Below are positions 1 to 13,015 of a DNA stretch of 64,000 bases, one piece after another (positions within the stretch are counted from its first letter, which is position 1; every line of letters begins with the position of its first letter). Position numbers and translations under genes: made by a program. The stretch covers positions 105,123,001 through 105,187,000 of the forward strand of contig NC_091117.1 in the NCBI RefSeq assembly GCF_040183065.1. The letters are read 5' to 3'. A model generated the notes under the pieces. That model saw nothing but the letters and a program-made list of their open reading frames with translations. It searched no databases and was not told where the DNA came from. The DNA comes from Periplaneta americana. Lineage: Eukaryota; Arthropoda; Insecta; Blattodea; Blattidae.

Positions 1-66
1 TCCGCGATCTAATAACTAAATATAGCCTACCTTTCATATTTGTAATAATGTACCCAGTAAATATAA

Positions 67-870
67 AAAATAAAACCCTGGATCACTTGGGGTATTGTAA
101 AATCAATACGCACAAGAGACAGACTAGCCAAAAACGTAAAACGTGAACCTTTGAATGAAGATTTATCAAAAAAATATAAAAGGTACAGAAATATCTTAAC
201 TTGCGTTATAAGAAATATGAAAGTTAGTTACTACTCAGAGAAATTTGTCAACGATAGGAATGATCCCAAAAGATTTTGGCAGACTATTAACAAAGCTACT
301 AACGTTTCAACAAATAAAAGCTGCAGTATTATGGAAATAGTAAATAAAGATGGCTCAATTATTAAGAATCATTATGATATTGCAAACGAACTTAATGCTC
401 ATTTTACAAACGTAGGGCACAATATAGCATCAAAAATAAACAAAAACACAAGACTCTCTTCTTCCTTTCCTTATCCATCATCATCATTATCATCATCATC
501 ATCATCATCATCTTCATCATCACCATCATCAATGTTCATGTTTCCCGTAAGTGATAAAGAAATTATAACTATTGCTAAAACTTTAAAAAATAATGTGGCT
601 CCGGGTGTTGATGGTATCACTACTAGAACACTCAAAATGATTATTGAACCCATATCGAAACCACTAACCCATGTCTTTAATTTGTGTTTATCACAAGGTG
701 TATTTCCAACTGATCTTAAATGTGCTGTAGTAATACCTATATACAAATCTGGAGACAGAAACAATCTCAGTAACTACAGACCCATCTCACTCTTACCAAG
801 TCTCTCTAAACTATTAGAAAAATGTATTAAAAGCTGGCTAATTAATTTCTTAGAAAAAACAGTCTATTAA
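67..870 (+). pseudogene. LINE reverse transcriptase, N-terminal part
   Basis: The frame is open from 67, after a stop at 64-66. It reads KPWITWGIVKSI and later FWQTINK, the linker between endonuclease and RT in CR1/Jockey-type LINEs. RT motifs follow: APGVDGI, FPTDLKCAVVIPIYKSGD and NYRPISLLPSLSKLLEK. A (TCA)n run at about 476-521 codes for a serine tract, an expansion inside the linker. The frame is lost in the A-run near 855-862, where the coding sense shifts and continues with QFGFRTNMSTDDAI to about 1003. The enzyme would copy element RNA at a nicked target site. This copy cannot make it. Confidence 0.75.
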
Positions 871-1002
871 GTCAAAAGCAGTTTGGCTTCCGTACTAACA
901 TGAGCACGGACGACGCTATTATGAACGTAACATCAAGGATTATCAAAGAATTAGACTCGGGTAAAAAATGTTTGGGTGTTTTCCTAGATATTCAAAAAGC
1001 CT

Positions 1003-1785
1003 TTGATATACCATAATATACTCACTTCTAAACTTCATGCCTACGGTATTAAAGGAATCGCTTTAAATTTATTTAAGTCATACTTAAGCAACAGATCCCA
1101 ATTAACGAAATTTAACGACCAACACAGTGAAATTCGTAATATAAATATAGGTGTGCCACAAGGTACAGTTTTAGGCCCACTACTATTTTTAATATACATC
1201 AATGACTTGCTAAATATTGATCTAGGAAACACATCTGGAGATATATTTGCATATGCCGATGATACAGCCGTAATTTTTAGTGGATCGAATTGGAATGATG
1301 CCTACCTAAATGCTAATAGAGGTATAAATATAATTAAGAAATGGTTAGATGAAAATTTGCTCTCATTGAACATATCAAAAACAACTGCAGTTCCTTTTAC
1401 ATTAACGGCTTCTAGTCTGAGAAAAATCAAACTCGATAGGGATACAAATTTAAAAATACACAATTGCAGTAACATAAACTTGATTGATTGTAATTGCTCT
1501 TCCTTGACAGAATCCACGCAAGTAAAATACTTAGGTGTTGTTATTGATCAACATTTAAGATGGAATAAACATGTAACATATTTATGTAATAGGTTACGGA
1601 AAACAATTCACAACTTTGTAACCCTTCGTGCATATATGCCTATCTATGTTCTCCGTGTAGTTTATCTAGCCTTGTTTCAATCAGTTATGCAATACGGAAT
1701 AATAGGATGGGGTGGAATGACAAAGACTATCTTAACTCCATTAATATTACTACAAAAACGTAATCATCAAAATTTGTCTGCATAA
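1003..1785 (+). pseudogene. LINE reverse transcriptase, palm/thumb part
   Basis: A second frame of the same RT carries GVPQGTVLGPLLFLIYINDL and the catalytic YADD motif (AYADDTAVIF), then KYLGVVIDQHLRWNKHV and the C-terminal LFQSVMQYGIIGWGG typical of CR1/Jockey RTs. It is separated from the upstream part by a frameshift near 1005-1015 and lost again near 1775. Similarity then resumes in a third frame (KPLDYPTQFIY to the stop at 2042-2044). There is no ATG at its start, so it is a fragment of one long ORF and not a separate gene. Confidence 0.75.
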
Positions 1786-2217
1786 ACCACTTGATTATCC
1801 GACACAATTTATTTATTCTGAGTTCCAAGCACTAAAAATTGAGCAAATATATAAACATGCATTGCTAACATATTTTCACAAAAATCGAATGAATTTTATA
1901 ACTGAAAAACATATACATAACACCAGAAGAAATGTCCCAACTCTTTTGGCAGAACCTAAATGCCACACTACAGCTGGATTAAGACACAGTAGGAATTATG
2001 GACCAAGACTATACAATTCAGTATTGGAAAAAATCCAGACCTAAGCAATTTACACATTCTTAAGTTTAAAAATAAAGTGAAAATGTTTGTATGATATTTG
2101 ATAAATTTTATTATAATTTTTTTAAGTGTTACTAGCATTATATGGTACTAATTTTTATTGTATTTATCTGATGCATGTACCCTATAAGATAAAACAATGT
2201 AATAAATATAAATAGAT

Positions 2218-2760
2218 CTTTTCTTAATTAATAACAGTGTATATCTCCAATAAATGATTTCTTAGCATCGCCACAGATACACTTGATTGTACTTGTCACT
2301 ATATCTTGTCACTAGAAAGTTATTGAAATTTATATTTTCCCCGCCATTCATAAAATATTGTGATATGATACCTCTTGCACAAAAGGAGTGATCTATAACT
2401 GAAACTCGATTAATATATTTCAGTATTATTTGTATTTATCCTGGTAATAATGAACAGTTTGACTCGTAGACATTTTGTTTTTTCAGCATTAACTTCCCAT
2501 GATTTTACGAGAAGATTCGAAGAGAACGGCAGTTACGTAGACTTTCAGCTCCCCACTACTACCATTAATGCACAACACAATGTCAATACGGCGGTTGCTG
2601 TCGTCTGCGATACAACGAACTTTTCTGTTGATTTTCGAGTTTGGCATTTTTTCCGGTTATTATATGCTTATTTAAGTTGTGTTAACTCTCGCTAGTGGTT
2701 TTATATTTTATTTTATCCGCCTTAGTATTTATTTTATTATTGTAAATATTTTTGTTTTAT
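2218..2760. other. no recognised gene
   Basis: AT-rich spacer. An 81-codon ATG ORF at 2450-2695 shows no domain I recognise, has ordinary composition, and is probably chance. Confidence 0.4.
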
Positions 2761-2763
2761 CAC

Positions 2764-2810
<47 letters not shown>

Positions 2811-2875
2811 CATTATTTTGTATTACAATCTTTGTATCATTTCTGTTACGATTATTCTATTATTATTATTATTAC

Positions 2876-2921
<46 letters not shown>
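2764..2921. repeat. (ATT)n microsatellites, two blocks
   Basis: Near-pure ATT runs occupy 2764-2807 and about 2857-2921. They end just before the left target duplication of the hAT element. Poly-Leu and poly-Ile translations over them are artefacts. Confidence 0.95.
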
Positions 2922-2923
<2 letters not shown>

Positions 2924-2947
2924 TGTTACTATTCTTTATATCATCAG

Positions 2948-5143
<2,196 letters not shown>

Positions 5144-5151
5144 ATCATCAG

Positions 5152-6155
5152 CATTAATATTTGAACCCTGTAAAATTTATGTAGACTACTGGACTGTACC
5201 CGAGCACGAGCATATGCTCATTTCGGGTATCTATTCATATGTATTCAATTCAAATGTAAATTGTAAATAAATTTGAATTTGAATTTGAATAAACAATCGG
5301 TAAATTAGGCATTGCGATTTCAAAACAAATATCAGGTATCCATTTGAAACATACAAAAACATTAACAACACATATACGTAACACTTCTATAACACAAATA
5401 TGCAGCTTTCCGTACCAGACATCATAAATTAATACACAATAGTCACACAGACACAATCAAACTATAATTACGACATTGCGACGACATCAAGCATCCCATA
5501 ACTGACTCACATACATAACAAATCAAGCATCCGTTACAACACATATACTTCAACATAGTAACCACACTTTTAAAAGTTACAAATTTGGCTCCAAGAAGAA
5601 TAAATAGGACACTGTTACTAATTACTATTCTTCTACAATTTCTTAAATACATCTGTAATAAATCTGTGAAATTCCGATATGAATAATATTCACGTTTTTT
5701 ATATTCTGGTATCGTTCTTTAGCGATATAGATAATATTCAAGTTGTCATTTATAATCTGTTTTCCTTCATTAGCATTATAAAATAATATTCAAGTTATTT
5801 ATATTGTTATTGTTTTTTCGCAATATAATAATCTGTATTTTATGTAAGTAATTATTATAACACAAATAAACATCTTTCTTTGTAAAATAGGTTATTTTAT
5901 TTAGATAATTTAATACGTATTATAGGCCTATAATATATTATATTAATTAAACAAACCGATATTTATCATTTATATTCTGTTATCGTTCTTTAGTGAGACT
6001 GTATAAATAGTATTCAAGTTATTTATATTGTAATCGTTCTTTAGCGATATAAATAACATAAATTTAATATTAGGTTTGGAAAAATCCAGTTGCATAATAC
6101 TGGTATTAGTTTTTAGTTTTGTATTATTACATTATACTATCTTGAACCACAATAA
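5152..6155. repeat. AT-rich spacer with degenerate hairpin repeats
   Basis: No gene is visible. Between about 5695 and 6065 a unit recurs in degenerate form (near 5705, 5755, 5805, 5980 and 6025): a TATATT stretch, then ATCGTTCTTTAGCGATAT, which folds on ATCG/CGAT, then AATAATATTCAAGTT. Small ORFs on the minus strand (5250-5652) look like chance. Confidence 0.5.
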
Positions 6156-6159
6156 AATG

Positions 6160-6236
6160 AAAAGGAGTAACGAGGAATTGAACCTGAGACGTTGACATCT
6201 AAATTTCGACGTTCGTCCGCTGAGCTACGAGGGCAA
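6160..6236 (-). repeat. tRNA-like (SINE head-like) sequence
   Basis: On the minus strand it reads GCCCTCGTAGCTCAGCGGAC (A-box-like) and later CAGGTTCAATTCC (B-box). The T arm can pair at about 4 of 5 positions, but the acceptor ends do not pair, so it is not a functional tRNA. It is a tRNA-derived repeat or decayed tRNA. The 6237-6500 region upstream of it in its own direction is moderately GC-rich and unrecognised. Confidence 0.5.
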
Positions 6237-6530
6237 AAGTGTGGAAACATTTTCGGAAAAATTGGCCCAATCACACTCTAAGATTTTCTGAAGATTCGTA
6301 GAAGCTAGTCCAGGATGCGGGGGGCAAAGGCTAATTGAGATTTCCCGGTCTCTAATCGGGTCAAACATCCTGAAAGAATTAATATTTAACCCTTGCCGTG
6401 ACTTTCGGTGAAGTCCGGAGGGCCCCCTGGAATTTAATAAGATGCGAAAGAGATAGTGGTGTGGGGAAAGCAACGGGATGTTACTGCATTTAGGCCTATC
6501 CTTCCCAAGAAAAACTGCAAACATGAACAA

Positions 6531-6930
6531 AGGAAGCTTTTAATAGAAGAAGAAGGATCTTCTGCAGACCTCTGGAAAAATAACTAAGGAAGAGACTAGT
6601 GAAGTGCTTTGTGTGGAGTGTGGCATTGTATGGGGAAGGAACATGGACATTACGACGAAATGAAGAGAAACGAATTGAAGCATTTGAAATGTGGATGTGG
6701 AGAAGAATGGTGCGTGTGAAGTGGACAGACAGAATAAGAAATAAAATTGTGTTTGAAAAAGTAAGTGAAGAAAGAATGATGCTGAAACTGATTAGAAAGA
6801 GATAATGGAATTGATTGGGTCTCTGGTTGAAAAGAACAATAGTAGACGACATTAGGATATGTGAATCATGTGCGGAGACTAAGAGGAAGGCAGAAAATAG
6901 GAAAGATTTGAGATTGCTGGGTTTGCAATG
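6531..6930 (+). pseudogene. LINE C-terminal remnant (second LINE family)
   Basis: Translation gives KCFVWSVALYGEGTWTLRR, then KRIEAFEMWMWRRMVRVKWT and DRIRNKIVFEKVSEERMM. This is the conserved region after the RT domain in RTE/BovB-like and related LINEs (YVWSVALYGSETW type). The open part is 6599-6805, and similarity continues past the stop as degraded sequence. It differs clearly from the main RTE family of the window, so it is a separate and older lineage. Confidence 0.7.
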
Positions 6931-7330
6931 AAAGACCTGTCCATGGACAGAACACTTATGTAGGTATGTTCAGAATGCTTGGAATATCGTGTCTAAGAAC
7001 AGTCGCTATTTGCCCACTCGACTGCAAGATGATCGAGATAAGAGGAAGATAGACTAAATATTGAATTCTGGCTTTTTGTTTTGTTTTTTGAACGCTTAAT
7101 TGTTTGAATGTTTTAAGGCTGACGCCAGTAAATTTGTTTTGTTTATGCCACGAAAGATATTTTTATTGAGAATAAAATCTTTTTTCTTTCCATTTGCAGC
7201 CACAATATCATAATGATAAAGTCATGGCATAATATATTAATGAACCTGATGTTAATTACTAAAATAATCGTAAAAGAGAAAGGAGCTATTATATATAGTT
7301 TGTCTCTCTCAAAAACAGAACAAAAAAGAA
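6931..7330. other. no recognised gene
   Basis: AT-rich DNA with no ORF or repeat that I can name. Confidence 0.4.
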
Positions 7331-7336
7331 CATGAA

Positions 7337-7409
7337 AAGCACGAGGTTGTAGTCGAACGCAAGATCTCTCGAATAAGAGGCCTCAACGCTACCATTACGC
7401 TATCGAATC
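7337..7409 (-). repeat. tRNA-like SINE-head sequence
   Basis: The minus strand reads GATTCGATAGCGTAATGGTA (A-box-like) and, 40 bases on, TTGCGTTCGACTAC (B-box-like), the spacing of a tRNA promoter. Arm pairing is poor, so it is probably a decayed tRNA-derived SINE head. Confidence 0.45.
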
Positions 7410-7429
7410 ACAGAGAGAATACTTCAATT

Positions 7430-8645
7430 ATAACTGTAGATATCAGGCAACGTGGTCCAACAACATGTAACATCGCCTGTCTCCGAATTGTAGCGAAAAT
7501 ACCCGAAGGGAACTTTGTTTCAGGAGAGCGGCCACTTTTTCTTTTGACAACTGTACGTCTCCATTTCCGTCTGTGCGAGTATGGAAAATTTAACTCTCCT
7601 GGTTTGGGAAGGGGACGACTAAGATCTACAACTCCAGAAGTACAGGAGGAGATTCTGGAGGCTGTGAACATGACTCCTACTATCAGCACACGAAGGGTAG
7701 CGTTGCAAGTCAATGTTCCTCATACGACTGTCTGGAGACTGTTGAAAGAGTATCAATTGTATCCTTATCATTTGCAACGTGTACAGGCCTTGTCACCAGC
7801 AGATTACCCTGCACGAGTTAGGTTCTGTCAGTGGTTCTTGCAGCAGTGTGGTGTAAAACCGAACTTTCCTGCCTTAGTATTATTTACAGATGAAGCACAG
7901 TTCACACGAGATGGCATAACAAATTTCCACAATCAGCATGTATGGGCGTATGAAAACCCACGTGCAAGTGTTCCATCTCATCACCAGGTGCGGTTCTCCC
8001 TCAACATGTGGGCCGGTATCATTGGTGATCGATTAGTTGGACCCCATGTACTTGTAAACAGACTTACGGGGCAGGCGTACACAAACTTCCTGGACGACAC
8101 CATACCTCATGTTTTAGAAGACACTCCACTGATCAATCGTCAACACATTCACTTCTTGCATGATGGCGCTCCTGCACACTTCAGTCGTACGGCTCGCCGG
8201 TACTTGGATCGAAGGTTTCCTGATCGATGGATAGGTAGGGGTGGCCCAATTGCTTGGCCTCCACGCTCACCTGATCTGAACCCTCTCGATTTCTACTTGT
8301 GGGGCTATTTAAAATCATTGGTTTATTCGTCTCCGGTGCCTGATTTGGAATCCCTTCGGAATCGAATTGTGGCATGTTCTGAGGAGAGACGCAATACTCC
8401 TGGAGTTTGGGATCGTGTTCGCAGGTCAATGAGACATCGATGTGAGGTCTGTACTCAAGCAGGAGGTGGACATTTTGAACATCTTCTGTAATGACAACGA
8501 CTTGCGGAAAGAAAAACGTTCCGGTGAATTTCAATGTTGTGAAAGCCATAACTCGGAAATGAAGCATTTCCGGACACATGTTGTAATGAGCTATTTTGAT
8601 TGTCTACATGTGGGAAATTATGCCCCGTATTTTTTAGACACCCTG
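7430..8645 (+). mobile_element. Tc1/mariner-superfamily element inserted in an RTE LINE
   Basis: The right terminus ends at 8645 in TTTTTTAGACACCCTG, so the element end reads CAGGGTGTCTAAAAAA, typical of mariner-like TIRs. It is followed by TA (8646-8647) and then by minus-strand RTE sequence. The intact RTE copy at 18.9 kb has this insertion point uninterrupted (GGAAATATAAAAATTGG), so TA is the target. I could not find a matching left TIR. The left end is truncated or diverged, and 7430 is only where transposase-like sequence seems to begin. Confidence 0.7.
7544..8491 (+). pseudogene. Tc1/mariner-like transposase (DDE_3 type), N-terminus degraded
   Basis: From about residue 17 it reads FNSPGLGRGRLRSTTPEVQE and an HTH-like RRVALQVNVPHTTVWRLLKE. 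The DDE domain follows: LVLFTDEAQFTRDG (first Asp), HFLHDGAPAHFSRTARRYLD (second Asp) and PPRSPDLNPLDFYLWGYLKS (third Asp). The catalytic half is uninterrupted to the stop. The first DNA-binding helix-turn-helix expected upstream is not readable in frame, and the frame begins at TTG, so I treat the true start as lost. The enzyme would cut and paste its element at TA sites. Confidence 0.75.
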
Positions 8646-9139
8646 TATTTCCATTCCGTACTATATTCTGGTCAGGAGACATAATCATATACTTTGTCTT
8701 TTCGGGATTTGCTTCCAAACCTATCTCATTACTTGGGTCAAGTAAAATTCCCGTGTTTTCCCTAATAAGTACGTGTGGATTTTTTCCCAACATATTCATG
8801 TAATTCGCATAGACATTAGACAACCCGTTCAATTCCTAGCTTTCCTGGACTTACCTAACGGCATATTCTAGAGGAAAGTTTAAAAAGTAAAGGTAATAGT
8901 GCAAACCCTTGTATTTTTTGCAGTTTTTGTATCGCAATTTCGACTTCAGAAAATGTGGGCTCGGGTATAAATGACTCAGCAGTTGTATTTGAATATCGTC
9001 TCTATTATTTCTATTTGGCCTATGTACATTTAGTAGTTGCCCAAAATAGTTTTTCCATCTGTTTAGGATGGAATGAGAGTCTGCAAGCAAGTCACCATTC
9101 TCATCCTTGATCGTGTTTACTCTTGCCTGATTGAAATAA
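8646..9139 (-). mobile_element. RTE/BovB-like LINE fragment with internal deletion
   Basis: Read on the minus strand, 9139 to 8851 matches the RTE region at 17.87-18.08 kb (IKDENGDLLADSHSILNRWK). It jumps at KKYKG to the region near 18.65 kb (FPLEYAVR), then runs to NIVRNGN, where the mariner is inserted. About 570 bases of RT are therefore missing relative to the longest copy. Frames are broken. The 5' side ends abruptly near 9139. Confidence 0.85.
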
Positions 9140-10080
9140 ATATTCATTGTGGTACAGTGAAGTAAATTTTCTATTAGGTAGGCTCACCCGGACTTGCTTT
9201 CCGTAAATGGAAAATCTCCAATAAGCGTCTTTGAAATGTTGAGCGGGAAACGTAGTATTTAAAACTTCTTTGAAAGAAGTGCTGCTAAAGAAAGAAAAGT
9301 CGCTTGAGGTCTCTCAATCATTTTAAGTGTTCCACAAAAGAGAATACGATATCGAAAAGAGGTGTTTATAGGCAGTTTGGTACAAACATTGTGCCTGGCT
9401 AGAATATAGTGAAGTGAAAGATACTGCTTATTATTTTGTTTGTGGATTCAGGAACATAAAATATTAAGGTACATTTTCCACCTTTCATTGTTATTTATAT
9501 ATAGCACCCCATTCGCACTCCCTAACTTTAAAATCCTAGTACTGCCACTGCTGGACACAGACATTTGAATTTGTTGTGAACCCCAAAAAATCACAGACTG
9601 TCTTACTGGTGAATCAGTGACTTCTATCGAAATTTAAAAAATATATTTTTCCCGCCATAGTTGTAAATAACACTGAAATCTCGTTTAGTGCAAAAGTGAA
9701 AAACAGAATATAAACGATAGAAACGGGCAAAACTACAGTATACAGAGAGTGCATATCGGTCTACTGAACAAAATGTCTGGTGAAATTTAATTATTTCTTA
9801 TAACTTTATTTTTAATTTGTAAAATAGCATGTTTTCAACAATCATAATAATATAATTATTTGTTTCCATTTCGACTGACCTCGCGCCCAACACACACGAT
9901 TACACAACAGAGACACAGCACAGTAACAAACGACTGCTACAGCGTACGTGTCAGGCAAAAAAAAATAATGACTATGTGTTCTTATTATTTTTTTTTTTAA
10001 GTTAGACTACACATTTCTTTCTGGGAAAATCTTGACAGTTATTTAAAAATATTATTTGACTTTCTTACGCTTTATTACCA
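9140..10080. other. no recognised gene
   Basis: AT-rich spacer without ORFs or repeats that I can name. Confidence 0.4.
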
Positions 10081-10535
10081 GACTTTTTGGCAGCTTATGT
10101 CGTTTACACTCTGTATGTATTTTCCATACTGCACTCACTTTGATGCATAAGCAATTGTTTCCTTCTTCCAAAGTTAAAACAAAATTTAGTCCAGACTTTT
10201 TGGCAGCTTATGTCGTTTACACTCTGTATGTATTTTCCATACTGCACTCACTTCGATGCATAAGCAATTGTTTCCTTCTTCCAAAGTTAAAACAAAATTT
10301 AGTCCAGACTTTTTGGCAGCTTATGTCGTTTACACTCTGTATGTATTTTCTATACTGCACTCACTTCGATGCATAAGCAATTGTTTCCTTCTTCCAAAGT
10401 TAAAACAAAACTTAGTCTAGACTTTTTGGCAGCTTATGTCGTTTACACTCTGTATGTTTTTTCCATACTGCACTCACTTCGATGCATAAGCAATTGCTTC
10501 CTTCTTCCAAAGTTAAAACAAAACTTAGTCCAGAA
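10081..10535. repeat. Four tandem copies of a 113-bp unit
   Basis: The word GACTTTTTGGCAGCTTATGT starts at 10081, 10194, 10307 and 10421 (the last one shifted by a single base). A partial fifth unit ends near 10535. Units differ by only a few substitutions (for example TTGATGC/TCGATGC, TTAGTCCAG/TTAGTCTAG). Because 113 is not a multiple of 3, the ORFs over it shift frame between units, so they are not a gene. Confidence 0.95.
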
Positions 10536-11006
10536 ACTTATCATGCCACAGTTAGACCACTGAGACGTTCTGTTAATGATCTCAGCTGTGATCTGACCGG
10601 AAAATTGCAGCTTGTCCATAATGTACTCTTCCTTTAGTTTTGGATTGTATTCACGTATTCAATATTTTTTTCTTAAGTTGATACTTGTATACCGGTATGT
10701 ACAGTATTTTCCTGTAAATGCTTCGATCCTGGTTGAGTGGGAGAGAAGATTTGATGGCCTTAACTCTGCCAGGGAAAATAAAAGTATTACTATTATAAAC
10801 AAATGGAATACCTGCGTTCTATTTATAGGTGATATCCTCTGTACACATGTTTCATTATATCTCTGTCGGTCAGTCACCGTTAAATTTCAAGTGGCTTATC
10901 TTAGTCATGGGGGTCAGCATATTAAAGAGCATACAACCTTGTTTGTATCTTCTTTCCCCTCACAGCAAACTGTGACGTTGCACAGAGGCAGAGATAAAAT
11001 AAAAGA

Positions 11007-11009
<3 letters not shown>

Positions 11010-11054
<45 letters not shown>
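11010..11054. repeat. (TA)n microsatellite
   Basis: Uninterrupted TA dinucleotides. Confidence 0.95.
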
Positions 11055-11055
<1 letters not shown>

Positions 11056-11172
11056 TGTTACAACACGATACTCTATTGTCAGTCCCTCTCCACAGAACGT
11101 CAGCGTATAGAAGCTATAGACGGAAGGACTATAGAGTCCAAGAAATATTATACATCAATTAAGTGGAAAGGG

Positions 11173-11174
<2 letters not shown>

Positions 11175-11236
<62 letters not shown>

Positions 11237-11240
11237 TTTT
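11175..11240. repeat. (TTTA)n microsatellite
   Basis: Pure tetranucleotide run. Similar runs at 24.55 and 42.23 kb adjoin A-rich LINE-like sequence and may be tails of minus-strand retroelements. Confidence 0.9.
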
Positions 11241-11990
11241 CCTTGTTTGCCCATAAAAGAGATAAAAACCATAGGACTTGTCAAAGGAAGGAAGGAAAAT
11301 AATAATTCAAACAGAAAATAATAATTAAAATGAATAAAATTACAGCAAATTAGCACCAATGTAAAACCTCACGTATTTCATCTAAAATGTAGGGACAGAG
11401 GTTTTCTAAAATTCTTGTGATAGGGTAAACTAGGGTCTGTTGGACAGTCGGGCATGTTGGACACTCTGAACTTTAACGTGTTACCTCGCCATTTGTGGGC
11501 ACCACATTCTGCTAGAAGTCAATGACGGAAGTAGCCACGAGTGGGGCAAACCATTACATATTTTTAAACCATAGACTATGCTTGTTGAAACTTGTCAATC
11601 GATGTACTGGAATATTAAAATTATCCTTAAAATGAGTGTTGTATTAATGAGAATCACTATTTCGATAAATATGGTTCTTATTAGAATGTATTAAGTCCAT
11701 AAGCTTAAAAATATATAAAGCATAAACTGTCAAAATATTAAAACTATTAAAACATTCCCTGGATGATGTAAGATTCAACATCTGCTATGCATCTCACAAC
11801 ATGCTTCTGAGAAATGAAAACATCACTCATCTTCTGACTTGTCCCCCAGAAGCATATGCCATATGATAATCTCGATTCTACGTCGGCATAATAGGACTGA
11901 ATTGTTCTATGATAGACAAGATCTCAAATTTCTAATTTGATGACAGACAACATTCATTTTCTGAATTAGGCGTCAACAATGTAATTTACA
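11241..11990. other. no recognised gene
   Basis: AT-rich DNA. Nothing identified on either strand. Confidence 0.4.
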
Positions 11991-11994
11991 ATTA

Positions 11995-12200
11995 GTCCAC
12001 CGCTTTGGAGTAACGGCTAGCGTTCTTGGCCGTGAAACGAACAAGCCCAGGTTCAAATCCTGGTTTGGACAAGTTACCTGGTTGGGGTTTTTCTGAGGTT
12101 TTTCGTCAACCACTCGAAGCAGAATTGCTGGGTAACTTTTGGCGTTGGACCTCGGACTTATTTCGCCTTCATTAGTATCATTTCATTAATCATCTTAATA
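11995..12200 (+). mobile_element. tRNA-derived SINE, family A
   Basis: The head has TGGAGTAACGGCTAGCG (A-box-like) and CAGGTTCAAATCCTGG (B-box). The body begins ACAAGTTACCTGGTTGGGGT, includes GCTGGGTAACTTTTGGCGTT and GGACCTCGGACTTATTTCGCC, and ends in a CATTTCATTAATCATC tail. Close relatives lie at 14821, 54085 and 61035. The internal pol III boxes would drive transcription. Mobilisation would need a LINE enzyme in trans. Confidence 0.85.
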
Positions 12201-12729
12201 GATTACAGGTTACCAGGAGGACATGGCGGATGTGATTCCTGGATCTGCCTATAGGCGGGATTTGTCTGCGGGAGCTGCACATATCCAGCGAAGCCGCAGG
12301 GGCTTTTCAGCGGACTGTTGGCGACTAGGGTAGTGTAGCTCCCTCGGACAGATGCGCCTTGGTAAGTCGTGGAATCGACGGCGACATGTTCTTCTGGTTA
12401 AGGATTCAGCAGATTCAAGCACATGAATTGCGAACAGATGCCATCGATCTGAAGAAGCTGCAGAACAACATCACAGGAAAGCGGAGGATCAGGTCTCCAG
12501 TTCGATGACACCATGCAGTGAATCATGCGTTTGAAGAGCAATCCTTAATGGACTTCAACAATCATTATAATATATGGAGGTTGCACAATAAGCCTAAGGC
12601 TGCTGTGCTTGCCTGCGGGGCTTCCTCCGAAAAAAAAAAGAAAAATTTCCAATTCAAATGTTCGTCAAATATTAGACAGATATTTGATATCGAGAAGAAT
12701 TCAAAATGTTCTCCCATAGTTAACTATGA
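12201..12729. other. unrecognised segment after SINE
   Basis: The segment is GC-richer than its surroundings up to about 12500. A 193-codon frame starts at 12518 but runs through a trinucleotide repeat into a LINE fragment, so I do not call it a gene. Confidence 0.35.
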
Positions 12730-12880
12730 CATGTTTAGTAGTAATAGTAGTGGTAGTGGTAGTGGTAGTGGTTGTGGTAGTAGTAGTGGTAGTAGTGGTA
12801 GTAGTGGCAGCAGTGGTGGCAGTGGTAGCAGTGGTAGTAGTGGTAGCAGCAGTAGCATTAATAGTAGTAGTAGTGGTAGT
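12730..12880. repeat. (AGT/GGT)n trinucleotide repeat
   Basis: Imperfect AGT, GGT and AGC triplets that translate as a Ser/Gly tract. The repeat abuts an RTE LINE fragment exactly at AGAATAAATATGG. Confidence 0.9.
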
Positions 12881-13015
12881 AGAATAAATATGGCAAATGC
12901 TCGCTATTATTCGGTTGAGAAGCTTTTATCATCCAGTCTGCTCTCAAAAAAGCTGAAAATTAGAATTTATAAAACAGTTACATTACCGGTTGTTCTGTAT
13001 GATTGTGAAACTTGT
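12881..13015 (+). mobile_element. RTE LINE fragment
   Basis: Corresponds to 19021-19154 of the long copy: [19 protein letters not shown], then KIRIYKTVTLPVVLYDCET. It is flanked on the left by the trinucleotide repeat and lost after GAAACTTG. Confidence 0.85.

Larger units (their letters stand above)
1..2217 (+). mobile_element. CR1/Jockey-like non-LTR retrotransposon, 5' part outside window
   Basis: Coding similarity to LINE reverse transcriptase runs from about position 67 to 2043 in three reading frames. An AT-rich tail follows with TGTAATAAATATAAATAG, which I take as the 3' end near 2217. The endonuclease part is not in the window, so the copy continues to the left or is truncated there. 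Frame breaks show that it is dead. The exact 3' boundary and target duplication were not resolved. Confidence 0.75.

Noticed and set aside
6160-7409. Functional tRNA genes on the minus strand
   Set aside because: A- and B-boxes are present, but acceptor and anticodon arms do not pair, so tRNA-derived repeats are the better reading.
10081-10535. CRISPR-like array
   Set aside because: Units are fully tandem, without spacers, in an insect genome.
10056-10563. ORFs over the 113-bp tandem repeats
   Set aside because: The unit length is not a multiple of 3, so the protein cycles through frames. No start or domain support.
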